Source: Fulvia fulva
Lineage: Eukaryota > Ascomycota > Dothideomycetes > Mycosphaerellales > Mycosphaerellaceae
Direction: 5' to 3'
Assembly (NCBI RefSeq): GCF_020509005.1
Contig: NC_063013.1
Coordinates: forward strand, 5,518,001 to 5,582,000
Length of the DNA stretch: 64,000 nt
Shown here: piece by piece, positions 31,713-43,372 of the stretch
Layout: each line of letters opens with the position of its first letter
Numbering within the stretch: the stretch's first letter is position 1
Made by a program: the position numbers and the translations under genes
The notes under the pieces: generated by a model
The model's database searches: none
Told to the model about the DNA's origin: nothing
What the model saw: the letters and a program-made list of their open reading frames with translations, nothing else

Positions 31713-33514
31713 CTAGACTTGCTTTTCAGGGTCACTGCGCACAAGCTGCTCCGCGACGCCAGGACTCTGCTGCCCTTCTTCGATTTGCCGCCGCTTCTCT
31801 TGGTGGTCCGCTTTCTGTCGTTTCAGTTCCTGACACCACTTCGAGTTTGCTCTAATACTCTCTCCATACTTGATGAACACAAACGGTATAACTCCCATCG
31901 CTATGCTCACGAATCCCAGTAGGCTACAACTCCAAGCAATGCCCAAGGTAGTGTACATAGATCTCGCTGCGAAAGGAAGCACAACTCCAAATATGCTTCG
32001 TGAACAAGATGCTGCGCCCATAGCACTCGCTGCGAACACTTCGTAAGCGTCGATGATATAGTTGATCAGGGCCATGAAGATCAATAAGAACCCAATGCCA
32101 AACGGTATAGCAGAAAGCGTAGGAACAATCCAGTGTATATCCGATCTCGCGGTCCAGCCGAGCCAGAAAAGACTGATGGCAAACAAGGGCGCTCCCAGCA
32201 ATGCAATGGGGAGCCGAACATATTCTTCCTTCTGCGACCAAGCTGGGGGCGGTGATTACGATCTCGCTTTGTCCAGGTAGTGCTCCCAGTAGAGGTATAT
32301 GCCAGTCGCGAACACAGATCCAACGCCAATAGGAAGGAATGTCAAGCCCACTTCTCCAGCGTTGAAGCCATAGATTCCTTCGAATGTGGTCGGATACGCC
32401 TGGAAGAAGAAATAGAAGACAGCGTATACCATGCTGAGATAGAGGCAGCTAAATAGCACGATCCATTCGAACAGGAACATCCGGACTGGGCGTGTAAGGA
32501 CCACTGTGACAAACTCCATCCAGTTCTGCTCCACAAGCTCTACCGGTGCAATGATGTTCTGGTCACCAGTCTCCTTTCTAAGCTTCTCAGCACGTCGTTT
32601 CAGCAATATCGGACCATATGTCTCAGGCAAGAACAAGACAAACGGCCACGTCACACCAGCTATGATGAGTGCTATCCAATACGCCCATCGCCAGGAGATT
32701 GGCGCAACGAAGCCAGAGATGATCGGTCCAGCAAGCGGGCCCCAGGTTGTGGCAGCCATGAAGGCAGTGACTGCACGCCCTCGAGTTTTTGGTGTGTCGA
32801 AGACGTCGGCGTACATCCCGCCGACGACAGATATTGGTGTGGACGAGCCAATCCCGACCAGCAGTCGCATGACGATAAGGCCCGAGAATGTCGGAGCAAG
32901 AGCGCAGCCCAAGTGAAAAGCTGTAAAGATCACAAATGTGCCTATGACTACCCACTTCCTGCCAAATGATTCGCTCATTGGAGCGAAGACCTTTCGTATG
33001 TCAGAACTGTTGTAAGCGACCGCAGGACTGGACTCACCAAAGGTCCTAGCACATATCCAACAAGGTAGATGGACACCGGCAGCACCAACAAGCTTTCGTT
33101 CGTGATGCCAAAATACTCCGGTGTCTGTTTCGAGGCACCTGATGGTAATGCACTCCCAATTGTCGAGTTCATGACCAACGCTATGCAGGTCAATGTAATA
33201 TAAATCTTCTTGGTCACGCTCCAGTTGTATGGGTTTTCTGGATCGCCCTTTGGGAACGACACAATGGTCCGTTCTGCCACATTGTGCTCGCTGGGGCACC
33301 GTGAAGGCAAACTTGATGCATATCTAGAATCCTGAACTGACTTGATGTCGGGGTATCTAACCAAGTCGACATGGTCGTTCGCGATGATGTGCTTCCTTTC
33401 GGCACCGGAATCTGTATTGTCTCCCACGAAAGTGCCTGTAGGTCTGTTCAACCCGTGATCAGCCTCAGATGTAAGAGATCTGTCGTCGTGACCATCTTGG
33501 CCATTGTGCGTCAT
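31713..33514 (-). pseudogene. DHA1-type MFS drug/polyamine transporter with an internal stop
   Basis: Twelve-span drug:H+ antiporter-1 type transporter. The ATG is at 33514 (MTHNGQDGHDDRSL). Exon 1 is 33038-33514, a 47-nt intron 32991-33037 (GTGAGT...AAAG) follows, then exon 2. Family motifs: DPENPYNWS, SIYLVGYVLGPLVFAPMSES, FGRKWV, the motif-C-like GPLAGPIISGF and WRWAYW. After span 8 (IYLYWEHYLDKARS) an in-frame TAA at 32256-32258 interrupts the protein. The same frame continues with SPPPAWSQKEEYVRLPIALL and spans 9-12 to the real stop at 31713. No intron can remove the TAA (only a 17-nt GT-AG fits). CAA to TAA is a CpA-to-TpA change. The upstream part alone lacks four spans and should not transport. 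Confidence 0.8.
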
Positions 33515-34006
33515 GTTCGGTTGAGTAAGAGGGGATACATAGGTTTGCCGAAGGCAGAGTGGCAAGTTCAACAGATAGCAGATCTATTTTGAAGATGTGA
33601 ATAATAAGGAAGTTGTCATGATTTGCTTTGATAGAACAAGCGTTGTGATGCCACTACACGCCACTGACAGCATACACACATGTTGTGATCGCTTGTTTCA
33701 ACCTTTCCTTAGCTGAAGGTGAACGGGAAGTCGGCATCGTTGCCCAAGCTTCTAAGGTACGTCTATCATCTTGCCGACCTCGGCTAGTGTGCCGTCCCGG
33801 GTTGGCATATACTCGGCGTGGGATAATCGAGTTGCATGCGTGATTCATCTGCATCTGTCATGAAGGTGCATCGTCCTGATTGGATCTCAAGTGTTTTTCC
33901 TGTAAAGATTGACAGGCCCGGTATGCGTTGGCGGGAGCGCCAAGACTCGTCTTCCGCAGAACCGGGAGCTGAACCTGAAGCGTCCTGTCGAAGGTAGCAG
34001 TCTCCA
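33515..34006. other. Intergenic between MFS and prefoldin genes
   Basis: About 490 bases: the MFS promoter and the 3' UTR of prefoldin-4, both minus. No gene or repeat is seen. Confidence 0.45.
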
Positions 34007-34575
34007 TCAGGCCTCCAGGTTTATTGACTTGCCGAAGCGTCCATAGAGTGCAGCCTTGAGCTTGTTCATTTCTTCGCGCAACTCGGTGAGCTTGTCTTCC
34101 ACACCTGACACGTCGGTATCGATACGTTCCACAGCTGCGGTGAGCAGTTCCTGGACGTCTGGTACCGGCAGGTTGAAGAACGAGTCTCCAATCTTGTAGC
34201 TGCGCTAGGTCAGCCAGAAGCCACAGCATCTTAAAGTCGACTCGTACGGGACTTTGTCATCTTCATCTGCAAGCTCCAGCTCTGTGGAGATCTCCTCGAG
34301 ATCCTCCTTGTCTTTCTGATTGCACTTGGTTAGTTTGACCGATTGTGGATTCCCCGAATTCATGGAAACGTACCTGCTTGACTTTCAATTCTTCTTCCAA
34401 GGTCTTCTCTCTCGAGTGCAGGCGGCTGAACCGATTTATCTTCTCCTGGTCTTCGCGGCGGACTTCCTTTTCTTCGCCGATCTGCTCCTCTTCCTCGCGG
34501 GAGAGCTGTGGTGATTAGTGCCCGGTTGATTGAGATGAACGATACGCTACGTACCATGCGCGTTCTGGACAGCAT
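34007..34575 (-). CDS. GIM3: Prefoldin subunit 4
   Basis: Prefoldin is the cytosolic hexamer that passes nascent actin and tubulin to the CCT chaperonin; subunit 4 is a beta-type subunit. Four exons on the minus strand: 34555-34575 (MLSRTRM), 34374-34505, 34248-34315 and 34007-34199. Three introns of 49, 58 and 48 nt all start GTACG and end CAG. The joined CDS is 414 bases, 137 residues. Motifs: LSREEEEQIGEEKEVRREDQ, EKINRFSRLHSREKTLEEEL, KDKEDLEEISTELELADEDD, VPYKIGDSFFNLPVPDVQEL and the C-terminus EMNKLKAALYGRFGKSINLE. The two coiled-coil helices flanking the beta hairpin are intact. No single frame covers this gene, so it is easily missed. Confidence 0.95.
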
Positions 34576-35569
34576 CTTGACAGTAACGTCGATGGCCAAC
34601 AGGTTGAATGCACGACTGACCTGAGACGATTGCAGAACACGTGCGGTGGCGCTAACATTGACAGGGGTACAAAGCCAAATTCGGGGCAGGTCAAGCGGAC
34701 CAAGAAGCAGGCACCAAGGCCCGAGACACAAGTCGTCCAGAGCTGCTCTTCCCCCTCAACCGCAAGTCCGAATGCTTTACATTAGAGACCTAGACCATAG
34801 TGCCTTTCTGCTCAGACACAGTCACGGGCTCAGTCCCTGCGGCTATACCGGACGCACGCACGAGTAGGCTGTGCCGAATGTCAGTGATTGTGCGAAGTGT
34901 TAGTTGTGCGCATCATGATTGCGGCTGTCGCAGATCTCATGCCAATTACCGCACGGAGGATGGAGGGTACAACATCGCGAGACTTTGAAAGACCGAACAG
35001 AAAGCACACTGGATTCTGCCCATATAGAGCCAGGGCCATGGACAGACGAGGGGGTTACCTATACAATGCTGCCGCACTCTCTTGAGCACGACGATAACGA
35101 TAGGGTAGCTTGGCTACTCCTTGAGACTTGTGAGCGTGTTAGCGCAACGCTCGCGCTTCGTCTGTTGTGCGTCGAGGATCAAAGATATCCAAAGCTCGCA
35201 GTGAAGATCGTCGTAGCTCGCTCTCTGGCGGTGCGGCGGACACCACTTTCGTCCGTAGCCTTTCGAGTGACCTGCTTTCGCATCTTACCGTTGCCGCACT
35301 CCGGCTTGATCTCCCACTGCGCGCTTGTGTGAGGACAATGATAGTTGAGAGTGTTTGGTTCGTGACGTTTCGACGGCTTTTTGCTTTCGTTGCTGCTGTC
35401 TAGGCTGCTTGTGCTATTGTGCTACTCGAGCCTTCCTCGACGACCGGCATCATGCGGTATCAAAGCGTGCCTGCCTTTCCGCTCATTGCAGCTCGTGTTC
35501 GCTGTGCTCCTGTGAACAAATCCATCCGATGCGCCGTAGGTATCATGCAGAAACGTCGCGCGGGCCCAT
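34576..35569. other. Intergenic, upstream of prefoldin-4
   Basis: About 1 kb between the prefoldin start and the RPS25 stop, both on the minus strand. No coding frame with family resemblance or repeat was found. Confidence 0.45.
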
Positions 35570-35985
35570 CTAATCGCCACCACCGACTGCGCGTGCTGTA
35601 GAGTATCGTCAGTATGCTGCGGCAAAGGATCCCATGGGCCGATATGTGGACACATACTGTAAACCTTGCAGGCGCTGTGTCCGATCACTTGCTTGATGAC
35701 ACCCTTCTCCTCGAGGTCGTTAAGGGCCTTGCGTGCTAGCGAGCCGTTGATCTTCAGTCTGTCGACGAGGACGGCGACTGTGATGAGGCGGTATGACTGG
35801 ACATCCTTCTGGAGCTTCTCGCCAGTGTTCTTGTCGAGCACCACGGCGTGGTTGGCCTTGTCCTTGACTGTGCGAAACTGTCAACATCTCTCCGGTACAC
35901 GCCCAGCGCTCCCGATTGTGTGCGTACCCTTGCCCTTGGACCACTTCTTCTTTTGCTTCTTGCCACCTGTTGCTGCTGGCGCCAT
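35570..35985 (-). CDS. RPS25: 40S ribosomal protein S25
   Basis: Small-subunit ribosomal protein eS25, important for IRES and RAN-type initiation in model organisms. Three exons on the minus strand: 35928-35985 (MAPAATGGKKQKKKWSKGK), 35658-35867 and 35570-35595. Introns are 60 nt (GTACGC...CACAG) and 62 nt (GTATGT, branch ACTGAC, ACAG). The spliced product is 97 residues: VKDKANHAVVLDKNTGEKLQ, KDVQSYRLITVAVLVDRLKI, NGSLARKALNDLEEKGVIKQ, VIGHSACKVYTRAVGGGD. The winged-helix core and basic N-terminal tail are complete. Only 274 bases separate its ATG from the divergent ARL3 gene, so the two share a promoter region. Confidence 0.96.
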
Positions 35986-36259
35986 GTTGTCGGTGATGTG
36001 GATGGAGTGGACGATCTGGTGCGAGACTTCGAGGTGGGAAGTGCGCTTCGCCAAGAATGAAGGCCAAAAAGTGGAGTAGATGATTCACGTGCACGGGTGG
36101 TCGATCGGTCGCCTTACAATTCAGGCAGGAACATCAGTCGCGCTTGCTGTCCCTTCACCTTCAACTTGCTGGCTGCACTGTTTCAGTTCCACTCCCACAG
36201 CCTCTCACACCTCGCACCTCACGCCTTGCTATGCGGTATAGCGACTACTGGTAGCAGAG
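35986..36259. promoter_or_regulatory. Divergent promoter RPS25 / ARL3
   Basis: 274 bases between two divergent ATGs. It is rich in CT tracts (for example near 36160-36215), as in ribosomal-protein promoters. Part will be 5' UTR of both genes. Confidence 0.5.
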
Positions 36260-36919
36260 ATGTATCATCTCTTCAAATCCCTCTACCTTCACGCCACCAG
36301 CAAAGAGGAGTACTCGATCCTCTTGCTGGGGCTCGACAACGCGGGCAAGACGACATTGCTCGAGCAGATCAAGAGCTTGTACAACGATGCCCACCAGCCC
36401 AACCTCAAGACCGTGCCGACAGTAGGTCAAAATCTCAGTGTCATCGATCTACCAGAACTCTACCTGCGGGTCTGGGATGTAGGTGGGCAACACTCTCTGC
36501 GCAATCTCTGGCAGTCTTATTACAGCAGTTGTCATGCCATTGTCTTCGTCATTGACAGCACAGATATCGGCGACGCGGATATTGAGAGATTGAGCAAGGG
36601 CAACGTGAGAGAGGACGAGGAAGGCCGTCTGGACGAGTGCAGGATGGTGCTGGAGGACGTCCTACAGAACGAAGAAACCGAAGGTGTTCCGATCCTAGTT
36701 TTGGCCAACAAGCAGGACCGCGAAAACTGCGTCGAGGTTGTTCGGATCAAGGAGGGCTTGGTGAGGAAGGTCTTCGAGGGTGAGAAGGGGCAGAACGTAC
36801 GGGACAGCAGAGTGCTGCCACTGAGTGCCTTGACTGGCACTGGCGTAAAAGAGGCCGTTGAATGGTTGTGCAGTAGAATCAAGTGGAACAAGGAAGCGAG
36901 GCCACCAGTGATGCGGTGA
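36260..36919 (+). CDS. ARL3: ARF-like GTPase of the ARL3/ARFRP1 type
   Basis: Small GTPase that acts at the trans-Golgi; in yeast Arl3 recruits Arl1 and the GRIP golgin Imh1. 219 residues, single exon. Start MYHLFKSLYLHATSKEEYSI, P-loop GLDNAGKTT, switch I TVPTVGQNL, switch II WDVGGQ, NKQD and SAL guanine motifs, and the inserted NVREDEEGRLDECR segment seen in this subfamily. It lacks the myristoylated glycine 2 of ordinary ARFs. Met-Tyr at the start fits NatC acetylation, the known way yeast Arl3 is held on membranes through Sys1. It is divergent from RPS25. Identity is well supported. Confidence 0.94.
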   Translation: MYHLFKSLYLHATSKEEYSILLLGLDNAGKTTLLEQIKSLYNDAHQPNLKTVPTVGQNLSVIDLPELYLRVWDVGGQHSLRNLWQSYYSSCHAIVFVIDSTDIGDADIERLSKGNVREDEEGRLDECRMVLEDVLQNEETEGVPILVLANKQDRENCVEVVRIKEGLVRKVFEGEKGQNVRDSRVLPLSALTGTGVKEAVEWLCSRIKWNKEARPPVMR

Positions 36920-37534
36920 GCGTGTGGCTTATTGCACAGCAGCGCAGCTCTCAGAGCGTGTTGGGTAGATGTCGAGTGCACGAATTCGCGCTCGCATTTT
37001 ACACGCCTCTGGTGTCCATATGCGGGGAGTTGAAGTGTTACGCGGCCACGATGCGAGGGCAGGCACCAGGCGCTCACGCTTACGCTTACCAGTGCTTCCT
37101 GCTGCTGCTTCTGGCCGGGCCTTCTCGCTGCCGGCTTACCGACGCATGCCTTCCAATGACGATGCACCGGTCACCAGCTACATGTACCAACCGATTGTGC
37201 CTGCAATGCCGGTCTGGGGCCTTGCGTGGCTACTACGCTTGCTGTAGTTCGACTTCATTGTTACAGCGGCTCCGGTCCAGACGATCACCGGCGTCCTGCT
37301 TTCCCGTGCATCATCGGTACGACATGTTTACAGCCACCCGAATCGTACCTTGGTATTGAGTATCGTTTCTCAGCAACTCGCCCATGTGTGCTTACTCCTG
37401 GAAACCTTGAGCTCTTCGGCATCAACACCTCGATCATCAGCAAAGACCGTCACCAGAAGCTGCATCACTCATTCTTCCAATTGACGCCCATCGCTACCTA
37501 TCACTCCTAAAAGCTTCCAATTCCTGGTATCGAC
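36920..37534. other. Intergenic before the histidine kinase
   Basis: About 615 bases holding the ARL3 3' UTR and the kinase promoter. No gene or repeat is seen. Confidence 0.45.
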
Positions 37535-40500
37535 ATGCGCTCACGACGAGGCTCATTCGTGGATACTGGTGATCAATACACCGAACCTAACGATGTCGGT
37601 GAAAAAAGAGCCCGTGAACTATATCAGTACTACAGGCCTCAGAAAGAAGCCAAGAATGAAGTCATTTTCCTCCCCTACCCGGCCACTGTTCTACAAGCAC
37701 ATGCGCAACTGGCTGCCTACCGCCTTGATGTGCAACGCGCCTTCGTAGCCCTGGTCGACAAAACCAGCTCCTACTTCGTTGCCGAAGCCACGAAGACACT
37801 GGATCTCGAAGACAATAGCAGATCTGAAGCAATGGATGATGGCGTGTAGTGTGGCAGCACCTCTATGCCCAAGTCTGGTGGTCTGATCGAGTGGACTCTG
37901 AGTCAGGATCCTCGTGAAGAGAGAGGACAGCATATTCCAGCACATTTGGAAATCCTGGACATGACGAAGGATGATCGCTGGAAAGACAGCAACTTTGTGA
38001 CTTCTCAACCATACTTCCGCTACTACTGTGGCCTGCCGCTACGCACCGACAACGACATCAAAATTGGAGCTCTCTTTTTGCTCGATACACGGCCGCGCGA
38101 ATCGACAAGCCTAGCTCGACTCAAAGGTGAATTTCTCACGTTGACTTCAGATTCATCAAGCTTACTTATGTTGTAGTACTGAACACCATCGCGCACAACA
38201 TCATGGTACATATGCGGACTGTCAAAGAGTCGCATGAGAAACAGCGTGCCGTTCATATGAATATGTGCATGGCGGACTTCATCAATCCCGAGCACCGTTT
38301 CCGCAGTCGGCAGCTACATCCACCGGGAAGGTCTGACTCGCGGGACGCCCATCAAAGTGCTCCTCAAAGTCCGGCCCAGCTCTTGGATACCTCTCCATCG
38401 CATCATATGCCGAATGGGGATTACTTCCACGAGGATGAAGAGTCCGAAGGCAATAATGCTTCGCAGAGCATCGCAGAAGACGCGTTCCATACAGATCAAC
38501 ATGCACAGGCTCCTTCGAGCACAGAGGATGCCAGAAGCAATGGGGCCTCGGCCGCCGGTGTGTCGACACACACACGTAGCAGCAACAAGAAGTCCACTGA
38601 GCCTGCCGATGACAACGAGATGCATGACGCTCTTCCTAATGACGCTCTTCCTAATGACGCTCCTGGCGCACAGACTGCTCGGAGTGTACCTGAAGGGGAT
38701 GATGAGGCTGCGGAGGAAGCACCGAATCCAGAAGATTCGCAGACAAGCATCCAAGGACCTTTTAGAGCCGATGCACAAGACTCTGGACACGATGCATCGC
38801 TACCAGTGCCGGTCAACGAGCTGAGGGACTCGAACAGTGAGCAAAGTCAGGTCACGAGTCCAGGTACCGACTCTCCCCGGGGTCGGATGGTGCAGCGATC
38901 TGCAACTGAAACATCCTCTGTTAGCCCGCCACCCAAGAAGAATATCACCGAAGCGGATCACCAGCGGGTGTTCGATCGCGCTGCATACTTACTTCGTCAG
39001 GCTTTGGACTTAGAGAAAGCCGGCGGAGGCGGTGTTGTTCTGCTTGATACAAACGCTCTCGCGGACAGCACTGATCCAGCGATGAGAAGGCAGCCATCAC
39101 AACACGACGAGAAGGGCGATTTGTCGAGGCCTCCTTCCTCTGACATGCTCACACCCAGTGGGCAACCCACGACTGCGCGTCAGACCAAGACAGCTTACAG
39201 TGGAACGATACGGGAGAGAGTCGTGCTAGCTGCTGCATCGATTCAGCCATCAGGAGAAAGTCCGCCCCAGAATTTCGGACGGGCAGACCCAACTTGGAAA
39301 GTCACATTGTCGCCTCCCGAGCTTGCCAGAATGTGCAGAAAGCATCCAAGGGGCAAGCTGTTCAATCTGCCAGAGAACGTCGGCACGTCTCTTTTCGACT
39401 GGGAGGGTTGCCCTGTCACGGGGAGTCTCTCGTCTAAGCTCTATGAGTTGGTTCTTCTGCGTCGACAGTTCCCGGATGCCAAGCAGGTGATATTCGTCCC
39501 GATGTTCCACGCCAAGCTGAACCGCTGGACGTCTTGTCTCGCTTATACCAACTCACGGATGCGGATATTCTCGTACGAAATGGATGACCTACCAATACTC
39601 TCGTTTTGCAATTCGATCAGAGCAGAAATCGTTCGGCTAGCCACTGTCTTTGCTGATCAGCAAAAGAGCGACTTCATCGGATCTGTGTCGCACGAGTTAC
39701 GAAGCCCCCTTCATGGCATACTCGCGTCCATCGAGTTTCTGCAGGACACCGAGTGCGACGCTTTCCAGAAATCATGTGTGGACACGATGGATGCTTGCGC
39801 ACACACTCTGCTTGATACAGGTACGCAACATAGCAGTGAAACTCGCTAACGTTGGCTGACTTTGGCAGTCGCAATGGTCCTGGACTACAGCAAAGTCAAC
39901 ACTATGAAGCGCAAAAAATCGGACGATTCATTGTCACAAGACTCTGATCGGCAAGAGCCAAAGATGCCGACCACCACGAGCTTGAAGAGCGAGCCATTGT
40001 TCGCGACCGATCAAGAGTGTGATATCGCTTTGATCACTGAGGAGGTCATTGACGGTGCGTTGCTCGCCCAAAGCGAGTGATAACATTGCTGATACTTTAC
40101 AGGGCTGGCCACCGGTCATCTGGCAAGACATCGTACCAATGCAGGCTTTGATGAAGCCCCACAAAACTTCAATAGCAGCATACATGACAGCCTGCGGCCA
40201 GAGTTGCGACGTGTCATGAACGCAATACGTGTTGAGGTCGAGCTAGTGCTAGACATCCAAGGACCTTCGAAGTGGACTTTTGCCACACAACCTGGAGCTG
40301 TACGACGCATTGTCATGAACATTTTTGGCAATGCCCTCAAGTATACGAAGCATGGACACATAAACGTCTCCCTTCGCTTCGTCAGCCAACAAGGCTCGCA
40401 ACATGGGGACCAGACCGTGAAGTTCGACCAGCGAGACAAGCCAACAAACGTAAAGCTCACAGTCACCGACACTGGGCAAGGTATCTCACCAGAACATCTG

Positions 40501-42235
40501 CGCACGAAGATCTTCACTCCTTTTGCGCAAGAAAATGCCAAGTCCGCTGGTACCGGTCTCGGGCTCAGTATCGTCAGGAACATAGTCAACATGCTCCAGG
40601 GTGAGATTGACATCAAGTCGATCGTCAATGTTGGGACCATGGTGATCGTTACATTGCGTAAGTCATCTCCTTTATTCTTGTCATCACGCCGGCTAACACA
40701 ACGCTACCAGCTATGAAGAAAGCGAACCCCGATAAGGCAGCCCGGGCACCACCACCAGCATTAATTGCAGGACAACCAGCCTCGTATTTACAAGTCAAGG
40801 ATCCCAGCATGTCGGCTTTACAAACCTTGCAGAATCCGCCACAGGTCGCTATTTACGAGCCCGCAATGGAACATGACAGCTTTGGACAGTCGCAAGGTGC
40901 CGTGGCCGTGCATGCGGCGCTTGTCCAGTACTTAACCGGGTGGTTCGGCTTTCCGACTCTGCAAACATGGGACTTCGATCTGCCAGCACAGGTCCTCGTT
41001 GTGGACGAAATACACCTGCCGACACTGCTCGCCCGACGACCGCAATTTCTAGAAACTCTGTCTCGGCAAAGTTTGATCATTCTGTGCGCGAATGTCGCTC
41101 GTCAGGCTGTATTAGCCAAAGACATTCAGAGTACGAGGGTCGAGTTCGTTTCAAAGCCATTCGGCCCCTTCAAACTGGCAAGAGCTCTGCACAGAGCCCT
41201 GGAGAAAGCTGCAACGACGTCCACAAAAGTCAGAAATGTCGTCCTGGGAGTGGATGATGCTGGCACGTCAGCTCTCGGGTTAGCTAATGCTTCACCTGAC
41301 GAACAGAAAGCACTGCAACCCGGAATCGTCTCACCATTGGAGTGTCGTCCGAGTGCTGCATCAAGCCCAGCACAATCACCTGGGACACCTGTCGAAGAGA
41401 TCAGACGTGATGGTTTTCCATTCACTGCCAAGCAGACTCCGCCGCCTGTTTCGCCTCGCCCTGGAGTGCACGAGGTAGACCCAGAGGCTAGCTCTGTCGG
41501 GCGACGGCAAATTTTGCCCAGCTCGCTAAAACCACCCCCACGAATCTCATGTCTACGCGCAAATACCGAGATCACCACAGTTCCTCGGCCTTTACCAACA
41601 CCTATCCCGGAGAAACCAGCATCATCCGATGATCTTACGCTGGTCCCCGGGCCGAGCTCAGCGCTTGTTCCTTTCTCTATCTGGAACACACCAGATACAC
41701 CGCAGACCAGAAGACCTCGCCTACTCCTCGTCGATGACAACAGACTCAATCTGTCTCTCCTTCACACCTTTGTGAAGAAGCGTGGGTTTCTCGAGGGCTT
41801 TGCTCGTACAGCAGAGGACGGCGCTCAGGCGGTCCAAAGCTTCGAAGGCAACGACCCCGACATCATGTTCATGGACTTATCCATGCCTGTCATGGATGGA
41901 CCGGAAGCAACTCGCAACATTCGCAGTATCGAGGGACTGAGGCGCACCGGGAGTGATCGTGATAAACTGGCGGCCGGAAAAAATGTTCTCGCGAAGAATA
42001 AGCAACCGGCGCTCGTAGTTGCCATCACCGGCAATGCGAAGAGCAGCGATCAGACTGAGGCGTTCGACGCTGGACTTGACGTGTATATGACGAGTAAGAT
42101 CGCCCCGGCCGCTGACGGCTTCTGCCCCTTCCTTGGAGACGCCAAGGCTGACATACGTTGCTCTTAGGACCCGTCAGCTTCAAGGAGGTCGGAAAACTGC
42201 TTGCGAATTGGAGGGAGAGGGCACACCCGGAATGA
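37535..42235 (+). pseudogene. Hybrid histidine kinase interrupted by one TAG
   Basis: Fungal hybrid two-component kinase. Six exons: 37535-38126, 38177-39820, 39869-40054, 40103-40657, 40711-42093 and 42168-42235. Introns are 48-74 nt with good donors, total 1,475 codons. Order: N-terminal GAF-like region (PYPATVLQAHAQLAAYRLDV, YCGLPLRTDNDIKIGALFLL), a long disordered insert with a DALPN repeat, H-box SVSHELRSPLHGI with the phosphorylated His near residue 703, N-box NIFGNALKYT, G1 DTGQGIS, G2 GTGLGLSIV, and receiver LLLVDDNRLN with Asp in FMDLSMPVMDG near residue 1381. Codon 105 is TAG (37847-37849) where homologues have Trp, in DDxWxG. TGG to TAG is CpA-to-TpA on the other strand. The receiver Lys that should precede PVSF is Arg (YMTRPVS) after splicing. 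It could be a pseudogene, or a shorter kinase restarted downstream. Confidence 0.78.
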
Positions 42236-43021
42236 ACGGACGCTGCCTTACGAGCAGATGATCATGTCAAAGGGAAGTGCTGGGGAGCAGGAGGTCAATC
42301 AGGTTAGTTGGGTTCAAGTAAGGAGGCATCTATCTGGTCAGCTACAGGTTACAAAGACCCTGAAATGATGAGACCTACACCAAGCATAGCATACCACTGA
42401 AGGGAATGTTCATTGGGGAGGTTTTAAGTGGTACTGTATGCTAAGCTCAAGGGCTGTCAGCGATCGCTGCACTGCTGATCGCTTCTCCTCACGGTTAGCT
42501 CATCATGGCGCTCTGCCGACCTTTGTTTCTAGTCAACTTCTCCTTCGTCTATGTATATCTCTCAGACGAATGCCGTCGCCTGGATCATGCCACGTTGATG
42601 TCTAGAGATGCTGCATGCCACTGATGTCTCAACACGGAACAGAATCAGAACCAAGACCATCTCGCAAAAGGCAACGCTCGCCTCCTCCGAGCACCTTCTG
42701 AAGCTGCACTACCGAACACACCGCATCACACTCTTCGTTCACTGTCACCGACTCTAGTCACAGTCAGGCAAGTTATTCGACGCTAGCTACGTCCTTCGAT
42801 AGCGTCGCTTCTTCCTCAGACGTCGCGGCAGAATGCGAGACGTCCAGCTTGACCCGAGGCACTTCGCCCAATGCGGCACGAGATCGACCATATGAGCCAT
42901 TGCCATCGCCCAACAGCATCAGAGTGCTTAGTCTGTTGCCAGCGACGTCTCGAAAGGATCCGCTCAGTGCCGACTTACTCATCGTTGATCTTGACCATGG
43001 ATGCGCATTCGAAGCGCTTTC
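42236..43021. other. Intergenic before the 351-bp repeat
   Basis: About 790 bases. No gene was recognised. An imperfect inverted repeat (GCATAC-CACT / AGTGGTACTGTATGC) lies around 42389-42442. Confidence 0.4.
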
Positions 43022-43372
43022 ATTAAGCGTAGCGACCGAGCGCTAGCCACACCGGAGTACGAGCTTGCGAGTACGTAGGTGAGGCGTCAGCGAGGGAGTG
43101 AAGCTCTATACCAGCCCTCAACTAGCCTTGGCGCCCGCTCTGATTGGTCAACTTTCAAGTTTTAGGGTCACGTGACCTGCCGCACTGTGCCTGTTGGCGA
43201 ACTCGCAAACATATACTCGTCGCTAACGCCTATGTCGTCGTATAATAAGCACTGTACGTCGGGTAGCGGTAGCGTGGATCGCACGCTACTTTGCAGTCTA
43301 GAAGGGTTGGTAGAGAGCTCCACTCCGCTACGCTTACCTTTGGAGGTTCACAACCGCCAACAGCACATTTTA
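43022..43372 (+). repeat. 351-bp direct repeat, copy 1
   Basis: Identical base for base to 50831-51181 (constant offset of 7,809, no mismatch found by eye). It contains an inverted CCAAT (ATTGGT, 43144-43149), a perfect 12-base palindrome GGTCACGTGACC centred on CACGTG, a TATA-like TATAATAAG and a small hairpin TAGCGTG/CACGCTA. The 11-mer TAAGCGTAGCG at 43024-43034 recurs inverted at 43326-43336. Copy 1 ends one base before the HET-domain reading YTWGE becomes clear. It may be the native promoter and start of the HET gene, or an inserted element. Confidence 0.9.

Noticed and set aside
37847..37849. Programmed stop-codon readthrough in the histidine kinase
   Set aside because: The context TAG TGT is not a known readthrough context such as TGA CTA; a mutation is simpler.
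42385..42445. Imperfect hairpin after the histidine kinase
   Set aside because: Arms are short and bulged; it could be chance, and fungal Pol II genes do not use such terminators.
43022..43372. Solo LTR of a retrotransposon
   Set aside because: It does not begin TG or end CA, and no 4-6 bp target duplication flanks either copy.
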